A stretch of 12,113 nt of DNA from Verrucomicrobiota bacterium. Its GTDB lineage: Bacteria; Verrucomicrobiota; Verrucomicrobiia; Chthoniobacterales; UBA6821. Positions 7,106-12,113 of the stretch are shown here, piece by piece. The notes below the pieces were generated by a model that did not search any database, had not been told where the DNA came from, and saw nothing but the letters and a program-made list of their open reading frames with translations. Both the position numbers and the translations under genes were made by a program. How positions within the stretch are numbered: the stretch's first letter is position 1; every line of letters starts with the position of its first letter. The DNA lies in NCBI GenBank assembly GCA_016871655.1, contig VHCR01000023.1, positions 1 to 12,113 of the forward strand, written 5' to 3'.

Positions 7106-9673
7106 ATGCGTCCCGATAAATTCACCGTGAAAATGCAAGAGGCGTTTCAAGCCGCTCTTGATCTCACTTCCAAGTATGGTCAGCAAGAAATCGACAATGA
7201 GCATTTTTTGCTGGCACTTCTCCAGCAGAGCGAAGGATTGGCGCGACCGTTGCTTGAAAAAATTGGCGTTGCAACTTCTTTCTTGATCTCTCAACTGGAA
7301 ACCCAGATTGCAGGCCGATCTCGGGTTCAAGGAGGGGCGCAACCTTTTGTTGGCAACGATCTTCGCAAGACGATTGATCGCGCGGAGCAAGAGCAGGAAA
7401 AACTGAAAGACGAATATCTCAGCGCGGAGCATTATCTCCTCGCCTTGAGCGAAGAAAAAAATAAAACCTCTTCGTTGCTCAAAGATCAAGGCATCTCTCG
7501 CGACAAGCTGATGAAAGCGCTCGTCGAGGTCCGCGGCAGTCAGCGTGTGACCGATCAAAATCCGGAAGGAAAATATCAATCACTCGAAAAATATGGGCGC
7601 GATTTAACGGAGCTCGCACGACAAGGAAAAATTGATCCAGTGATCGGGCGCGATGAAGAAATTCGCCGGACGATGCAGGTGCTTTCACGGCGCACCAAAA
7701 ATAATCCGGTCCTGATCGGTGAGCCTGGTGTTGGCAAGACCGCGATTGTCGAAGGTCTCGCTCGCCGCATTGTGAGCGGCGATGTGCCCGAGTCGCTCAA
7801 GAACAAACGGATCATCGCGATGGATCTTGGCTCGATGATTGCTGGAGCAAAGTTTCGCGGTGAGTTTGAAGATCGCCTCAAGGCTTTTTTAAAAGAAGTG
7901 ACCGATGCTGAAGGAAAAATTATTCTTTTCATTGATGAGCTTCACACCATCGTGGGCGCTGGTGCCGCGGAGGGAGCTGTCGATGCCTCGAATTTGCTCA
8001 AGCCTCAACTCGCGCGTGGAGAGTTGCGCACGATTGGCGCCACGACGCTCGACGAGTATCGCAAGTACATCGAAAAAGATGCCGCGCTGGAGCGGCGCTT
8101 TCAGCCGGTGATGGTCGAGGAGCCAAGCGTGGAAGATACGATTGCGATTTTGCGTGGACTCAAAGAGCGTTACGAAATTCATCATGGCGTCCGGATTCAA
8201 GATGCAGCGCTGGTTGCAGCCGCGATCTTATCTCATCGCTACATCTCCGATCGTTTCTTGCCCGACAAAGCAGTCGATCTGATTGATGAAGCGGCATCAC
8301 GATTGAAGATCGAGCTTGATTCGATGCCGACAGAAATCGATCAGCAAGAGAGAGCGATCATGATGCTGGAAATGGAGAGGCAAGCCTTGCGCAAAGAAAA
8401 AGATGCCGCAAGCAAAGAGCGCCTTGAAAAATTAGAAAAAGAATTAGCAGGTATCAAAGAGACAGCTTCCACCCTCAAAGCCAAATGGCAAAAGGAAAAG
8501 GAAGAGATTGGAAAATCTCAAAAGTTGAATGAAGAGATCGAGCGTCTCAAAAATGATTTGGCCAAAGCGCAGCGGGAAGGAGATTTTGCAAAAGCCAGTG
8601 AAATTCAATATGGCCGCATTCCCGAATTGACCAAGCAACTTGAAGATCACAATGCGAAGATGGCGAAGAGCGGGCAGCAGGCTTTGCTCAAGGAAGAGGT
8701 GACTGAAGAGGACATTGCAAAAGTTGTTTCGGTCTGGACTGGAATCCCTGTTTCTAACTTGCAAGAGGGAGAGCGGCAAAAACTAATCAAGATGGAAGAG
8801 CGTCTCATCGAGCGTGTCGTCGGTCAGAAACAAGCGATCAAAGCCGTTTCAAATGCCGTGCGCCGCGCGCGCGCTGGCTTGCAGGAAGAGAATCGGCCCA
8901 TTGGATCGTTTATGTTCCTCGGGCCAACGGGTGTTGGAAAGACGGAGCTTTCTAAAGCGCTCGCTGAATTTCTTTTTGATGATGAAAATGCAATTGTCCG
9001 TCTTGATATGAGCGAGTACATGGAGAAACACACGGTTGCGCGCTTGATTGGAGCACCTCCAGGATATGTTGGTTATGATGAGGGAGGACAATTGAGCGAA
9101 GCAGTGCGACGCCGGCCTTACAGCGTGATTCTTTTTGATGAAGTTGAAAAAGCCCACAGTGATGTTTTCAATGTCCTCTTGCAAGTCCTCGATGATGGGC
9201 GCATCACCGATGGGCAAGGCCGCACTGTTGATTTCAAAAATACGGTGATCATCATGACGAGCAATATCGGAAGTGTTGCGATTATGGAAGATCTCGAAGT
9301 CGAAGAACGAAATCGTCGCGTGATGGAGGCGCTGCGCGGGCACTTCCGTCCAGAATTTATCAACCGGATTGATGAGATCGTGATTTTTGATCGTCTCACG
9401 GACAAAGAAATTGGCGACATTGTCACGATACAATTGAAGCGATTGATGCATCGCCTCGAAAAACAAAAAATTCATCTCGAACTTTCTGAAAAAGCAAAAC
9501 GCTATCTCGCGACAGAAGGCTACGATCCTGCGTATGGCGCTCGTCCGCTCAAACGCGTCATTCAACAAAAAATCTTAGATCCACTCAGCATGGAAATCCT
9601 CGATGGAACCTTGCACGAAGGGGATACCGTGCTTGTTGAAGTGGAGAAAGAGAAGTTGACGTTTCGGAAGTAG
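7106..9673 (+). CDS. clpB: ATP-dependent protein disaggregase ClpB
   Basis: A hexameric AAA+ chaperone that, with DnaK, pulls proteins out of aggregates by threading them through its pore. The 855 residues are the normal full length. In order: Clp N-domain (1-145); first AAA+ module with Walker A GEPGVGKT (205-212), Walker B IILFIDE (272-278) and arginine fingers Arg330/Arg331; long coiled-coil middle domain (about 405-525) that marks ClpB rather than ClpA or ClpC; second AAA+ module with Walker A GPTGVGKT (606-613), pore loop GYVGY (653-657), Walker B VILFDE (674-679), sensor TSN (718-720) and GARPLKR (811-817). No ClpP-binding tripeptide loop is evident. No CIRCE element or Shine-Dalgarno precedes the start; one CCTACAG unit does. 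A weak TTGGTT-N16-TATAGC (7019-7046) might be its promoter. It converges on the methyltransferase gene ten bases downstream. Confidence 0.98.
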   Translation: MRPDKFTVKMQEAFQAALDLTSKYGQQEIDNEHFLLALLQQSEGLARPLLEKIGVATSFLISQLETQIAGRSRVQGGAQPFVGNDLRKTIDRAEQEQEKLKDEYLSAEHYLLALSEEKNKTSSLLKDQGISRDKLMKALVEVRGSQRVTDQNPEGKYQSLEKYGRDLTELARQGKIDPVIGRDEEIRRTMQVLSRRTKNNPVLIGEPGVGKTAIVEGLARRIVSGDVPESLKNKRIIAMDLGSMIAGAKFRGEFEDRLKAFLKEVTDAEGKIILFIDELHTIVGAGAAEGAVDASNLLKPQLARGELRTIGATTLDEYRKYIEKDAALERRFQPVMVEEPSVEDTIAILRGLKERYEIHHGVRIQDAALVAAAILSHRYISDRFLPDKAVDLIDEAASRLKIELDSMPTEIDQQERAIMMLEMERQALRKEKDAASKERLEKLEKELAGIKETASTLKAKWQKEKEEIGKSQKLNEEIERLKNDLAKAQREGDFAKASEIQYGRIPELTKQLEDHNAKMAKSGQQALLKEEVTEEDIAKVVSVWTGIPVSNLQEGERQKLIKMEERLIERVVGQKQAIKAVSNAVRRARAGLQEENRPIGSFMFLGPTGVGKTELSKALAEFLFDDENAIVRLDMSEYMEKHTVARLIGAPPGYVGYDEGGQLSEAVRRRPYSVILFDEVEKAHSDVFNVLLQVLDDGRITDGQGRTVDFKNTVIIMTSNIGSVAIMEDLEVEERNRRVMEALRGHFRPEFINRIDEIVIFDRLTDKEIGDIVTIQLKRLMHRLEKQKIHLELSEKAKRYLATEGYDPAYGARPLKRVIQQKILDPLSMEILDGTLHEGDTVLVEVEKEKLTFRK

Positions 9674-9683
9674 TGAATTTTTT

Positions 9684-10457
9684 TCAGCCTATTTTCGGAT
9701 ACCGATAAACCAAATGTGGAAAAGATTGTTCAGCGCGGAGCTGATGTTGCTGGACCATTTCTTCAACGGCCTGTAGAGCGCCAAGGCAGGTGCTTTGCAG
9801 GGCATCATCAAAGACGAGATAACCTCCCTTGGGATGAAGATAAGGGAGTGTAACGTCGATTGCATATTTGGTGCTTTCATAAAGATCGCAATCAATGTGG
9901 GCTAAAATGATTTTTTGAGTTTGTTCTAAAAGTGGGAGTGCTGTTTCTTCAAAGCGCCCTTTGACAAAAACTAAATTGGTGAGACCCCATTTTTCTTTGT
10001 ATTCCAAGAGTTCTTGAAAAGAAACATGCTCAAAATCTCTTGTATCATGAAAGTCGAGCGTAGGATCTGAAGATGGTATCCCTTCAAATGTGTCCAGTGC
10101 ATAAATAGTTGTTGAAAGCCCAAGGGCACGAACCGCAGCAGCTAGGAAAATAGCGGATCCGCCGCGATAGGATCCAAATTCAATAATGTTGCCTTCTAGA
10201 TTTTTTAGACCATATTTTAAAATCAAAAAAAGATTGATCAGTCGAGATTCCGTCAATAGTTGACGTTCCTGCATCAATGCTTTGCACTCAATATAAAGAG
10301 GGTCGTTTGCAATGAAGGAAGTAATCGCGTTGACCTGAAGAGCGGAAATGCGAGAGTAGCCTGCCATGACGTTTCGACCTTGAATGACGTGAGAAGGCTC
10401 AGCAGCGTGTGCTGTCGGGAGAAAATTTTCGATGGATTTTTGGAGAGAGGGAGGCAT
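9684..10457 (-). CDS. TylF/MycF-type class I methyltransferase, copy with complete acidic motifs
   Basis: SAM-dependent methyltransferase of the TylF/MycF/NovP type, which methylates sugar hydroxyls in antibiotics and probably in glycans; the natural substrate here is unknown. Of 257 residues, the SAM-binding motif is EFGSYRGGS (93-101), the ribose-binding acidic residue is probably Asp122 in LDTFEG, and the metal/catalytic motifs are IDCDLYES (Asp189, Asp191) and VFDDA (Asp217, Asp218). By comparison with NovP and MycF, where acidic residues in these motifs bind a divalent metal, this copy looks intact. It shares the N-terminal IQGRNVMAGY and the C-terminal PHLVYRYPKI with the upstream gene 40 bases away, so the two arose by tandem duplication. 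No Shine-Dalgarno; it is probably read from upstream. Confidence 0.8.
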   Translation of the reverse strand: MPPSLQKSIENFLPTAHAAEPSHVIQGRNVMAGYSRISALQVNAITSFIANDPLYIECKALMQERQLLTESRLINLFLILKYGLKNLEGNIIEFGSYRGGSAIFLAAAVRALGLSTTIYALDTFEGIPSSDPTLDFHDTRDFEHVSFQELLEYKEKWGLTNLVFVKGRFEETALPLLEQTQKIILAHIDCDLYESTKYAIDVTLPYLHPKGGYLVFDDALQSTCLGALQAVEEMVQQHQLRAEQSFPHLVYRYPKIG

Positions 10458-10497
10458 TTTTTAGTTGGTAAAAAAGAAGAAAGAAAATTAAATGTTT

Positions 10498-11304
10498 TTA
10501 AATTTTCGGATAGCGATAGACCATATGAGGATAGGCCTGCTCCGCATGCAGGTGGTGCAGGTCAACCATCTCTTCCATCGCCTGGAGAGGTCCGAGACCA
10601 TTGCCATGAATCGGATCGTGGAGAAGAATGTAGCCGCCCGCTTTGTGCAGATGAGGCAAGACCGCCGAGATGGCATAGCTTGTTGAATCATAAGTTTTGC
10701 AGTCAACGTAAGTAAGTAGAATTTTTTGAGAACGGTTTAGCAAATTATGAGCAGTCTCTTGAAAGCGCCCTTTGATGGGGATGAGATTGGTTAAGCCGAG
10801 TTGAGCAATCCGCTTACACAAAGACTCTAAAGAAGTATCTTGAAAATTATTTTTGGTAAGAAAATCAAGAGCATGATGAGCTGCTGGAAGACCTTCAAAT
10901 GTATCGAGTGTATAAACTTTTCCTTGAATGCCGAGCCGCTCGGCGACATTGGCCATAAAAATAGCAGAGCCTCCCTGATAAGATCCAAACTCTACAATGT
11001 CACCGCATGTTGATGGGAGGCCGTATTTCATGATGAGGAAAATATTCATCAAAGAGACCTCATGAGTGAGAGTAAGTCCTTTTATGAGTTCTAGGCTTTC
11101 ATGAAAAATTGGATCTCGCTGTATGAAAGAACGGATGATATTGAATTGAAGTCCCCAGCCGCGTACGTAGCCTGCCATCACATTTCGACCTTGAATGATT
11201 AAAGGCGATTTTGGCTGATGAAATTCGCGTAACGCCTGATCAAGAGCATCACTCTCATGCGACTGCTCTGCCAATTTTTTTAAATGCTCAAAGTGAGAGT
11301 GCAT
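10498..11304 (-). CDS. TylF/MycF-type methyltransferase paralogue with altered active-site motifs
   Basis: A 268-residue tandem paralogue of the downstream gene, clearly alike along its whole length: IQGRNVMAGY (37-46), EFGSYQGGS (105-113), LDTFEGLP (133-140), and an end reading PHMVYRYPKI. The SAM site is kept. The two acidic motifs are changed: IDCDLYES has become VDCKTYDS (Asp201 kept, the second Asp now Lys203) and VFDDA has become LLHDP (His229, Asp230). In NovP/MycF-type enzymes these positions include metal ligands and a proposed base, so this copy may use another substrate or mechanism, bind metal through His, or have lost activity. The frame is intact, which argues for a retained function. 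The start at 11304 is followed by a charged N-terminal stretch; a TAAAAT lies upstream without a well-spaced -35. Confidence 0.78.
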   Translation of the reverse strand: MHSHFEHLKKLAEQSHESDALDQALREFHQPKSPLIIQGRNVMAGYVRGWGLQFNIIRSFIQRDPIFHESLELIKGLTLTHEVSLMNIFLIMKYGLPSTCGDIVEFGSYQGGSAIFMANVAERLGIQGKVYTLDTFEGLPAAHHALDFLTKNNFQDTSLESLCKRIAQLGLTNLIPIKGRFQETAHNLLNRSQKILLTYVDCKTYDSTSYAISAVLPHLHKAGGYILLHDPIHGNGLGPLQAMEEMVDLHHLHAEQAYPHMVYRYPKI

Positions 11305-11396
11305 GAAGAGAGGGCTCGATCCTCACATCATTTTACTGAAGAGAGAAACGAGCGGGGACAAGAGCTGCAGGCTACACGAAATTTTTATTGGAATGG

Positions 11397-11630
11397 CTAC
11401 AAAATTTTCTCAACAGAAATCGTAGCTGCATCTTTTAAACGCAAGCTAAGACTATAACCACGAATCTTGATTTCAAGAGGATCTCCAAGAGGTGCCTTGC
11501 GGATATAAGTAATTTCAGTGCCCGAGAGGAGTCCCATCTCTCGCAAGCGTGTGGAGAGGAGTTGGTCTTGAGGTAAGGTTTTAACGATAGCTCGCTCGCC
11601 TGGTTGTAGATCAGAAAGAAAAGATTGCAT
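11397..11630 (-). CDS. feoA: FeoA family small SH3-like protein (second of pair)
   Basis: A 77-residue cytoplasmic protein with the FeoA SH3-like fold, a partner or regulator of the ferrous-iron transporter FeoB. The canonical core is visible: STRLREMGLLSGTEITYI (26-43), APLGDPLEIKIRGYSLSL (46-63) and DAATISV (67-73). It starts nine bases after the other feoA, so the two are one transcription unit. No feoB follows: 92 bases downstream is the methyltransferase at 11304. The start is the only sensible ATG; no Shine-Dalgarno is visible. Confidence 0.88.
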   Translation of the reverse strand: MQSFLSDLQPGERAIVKTLPQDQLLSTRLREMGLLSGTEITYIRKAPLGDPLEIKIRGYSLSLRLKDAATISVEKIL

Positions 11631-11639
11631 AAAATATTT

Positions 11640-11876
11640 TCAAATTTTTGGACGTTCTTGCTTGACCCAAATTTTTTTTGCTAAGGCGCGACTTAACGCC
11701 AATCGCGTTCCGCAAACATTGCAAATGATTTGTCCGCCACGGCTGAGTAATTGGATTTCTGCTTTTTCACAAAAACCAACCTCACGCAAGCGGCGGCAAA
11801 TTTTTTCATTCGCATCGAGGTGGTCAACTAATAAAACAGGCCCAGGTTCTGCTTCGGAAAGAGGCTTCGAAATCAT
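11640..11876 (-). CDS. feoA: FeoA family small SH3-like protein with four cysteines (first of pair)
   Basis: A 78-residue FeoA-like protein: CRRLREVGFCEKAEIQLL (27-44) and GTRLALSRALAKKIWV (56-71) match the family core. It is the first gene of the feoA pair. It has Cys27, Cys36, Cys52 and Cys55, the last two as CNVC; the neighbouring FeoA has none. These could form a metal or redox site, but single cysteines at some of these places occur in the family, so this is only a hint. A well-formed promoter ends six bases before the ATG. Confidence 0.85.
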   Translation of the reverse strand: MISKPLSEAEPGPVLLVDHLDANEKICRRLREVGFCEKAEIQLLSRGGQIICNVCGTRLALSRALAKKIWVKQERPKI

Positions 11877-11882
11877 CGTGTG

Positions 11883-11911
11883 AGAATAGCAGCTTAGAAG
11901 ATGATGGTCAA
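11883..11911 (-). promoter_or_regulatory. Sigma-70-type promoter for the feoA pair, probably leaderless
   Basis: On the minus strand TTGACC (11906-11911), an exact 17-base spacer and TATTCT (11883-11888) are followed by six bases and the ATG. A start seven bases past the -10 falls on the A of the ATG. I see no Fur-box-like dyad overlapping it. A long inverted repeat begins four bases upstream of the -35. Confidence 0.65.
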
Positions 11912-11914
11912 ATA

Positions 11915-12008
11915 GGGGTCAGTCCGACAGTTTATTACAAAAGGTGCCAGTCTATTTTATAATGTAATGCTTAACGGAGTGGCATCTTTTGTAATAAACT
12001 GTCGGACT
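11915..12008. repeat. Long near-perfect inverted repeat, MITE- or REP-like
   Basis: The arms 11921-11949 and 11980-12008 pair over 29 positions with one mismatch that is G-T in RNA, around a 30-base loop. Preceding the left arm is GGGG (11915-11918), so the element opens GGGGTCAGTCC, the same end as the palindrome at 6252. The right side loses this symmetry after GGACT (12008). No coding potential. It could be a miniature mobile element or a bidirectional transcript-end hairpin. Confidence 0.7.
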
Positions 12009-12009
12009 A

Positions 12010-12113
12010 AGAGGGTGTCTTGAAAAAGCTAAAATCGCGCATTACTGCGTCGCTGTGATGCTCGCCTTCGTCGAGTATTACTTATACACTCCTCGGCTCT
12101 GCTTCTCGCTCCT
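12010..12113. repeat. Repeat-like sequence cut by the window end
   Basis: Starts at about GAGGGTGTCTTGAAAAAG and contains GATGCTCGCC, then GAGTATTAC/TATACACTC and CCTCGGCTC in a weak inverted arrangement. It resembles dispersed palindromic repeats I recall from other genomes with GCTCGCC...CCTCGGC arms. I see no gene in it. Confidence 0.3.

Noticed and set aside
8849..9568. Long antisense open frame (239 codons) opposite clpB
   Set aside because: Lies wholly within the conserved second AAA+ module of clpB; its product shows no recognisable domain and it has no start signals.
9674..9683. Bidirectional terminator between clpB and the methyltransferase gene
   Set aside because: The gap is ten bases with a T-run but no stem.
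10260..10715. Plus-strand open frame across the methyltransferase junction
   Set aside because: Overlaps two well-supported minus-strand genes and gives a low-complexity product without a domain.
11877..12113. tRNA or other structured RNA gene
   Set aside because: No cloverleaf or CCA-end pattern; the strong pairing is explained by a simple inverted repeat.

Overview
The window looks like bacterial chromosome with housekeeping content. Intergenic spaces are short and most hold dispersed repeats. Three features point loosely to the PVC superphylum (Verrucomicrobia or Chlamydiae relatives): the long, insert-bearing form of IspG, the closeness of rseP and ispG, and start codons without Shine-Dalgarno sequences. 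Bacteroidota also have long IspG, so this placement is inference from a few genes.

Layout. Positions 1-2897 (+) carry the end of gmd, then fcl (together making GDP-L-fucose) and the site-2 protease gene rseP, closely spaced and probably co-transcribed. Positions 2898-6194 (+) carry two small secreted proteins, which I read as chagasin-like (inhibitor family I42 fold), on either side of ispG. The first has its own promoter and a strong terminator. Positions 6195-6417 are non-coding and hold a hairpin, a REP-like palindrome and a CCTACAG repeat. A lipoprotein with a 3D domain (6418-6963, -) and clpB (7106-9673, +) diverge from a 142-base spacer.

Positions 9684-11876 (-) read, in transcription order, feoA, feoA, then two tandem paralogous TylF/MycF-type methyltransferases. 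No feoB lies beside the feoA pair. Positions 11877-12113 hold the feoA promoter, a long near-perfect inverted repeat and the start of another repeat-like sequence cut by the window end.

The genes do not form one pathway. Cell-envelope work recurs: nucleotide-sugar synthesis, membrane proteolysis, isoprenoid precursors, a probable murein-related lipoprotein and possible sugar methylation. I see no clear new defence or mobile system. The best leads are the paired I42-like proteins, the methyltransferase pair in which one copy has altered active-site residues, the absence of Shine-Dalgarno sequences with two apparently leaderless promoters, and two palindromes sharing a GGGTCAGTCC end. There is no gene-free stretch over 300 bases.
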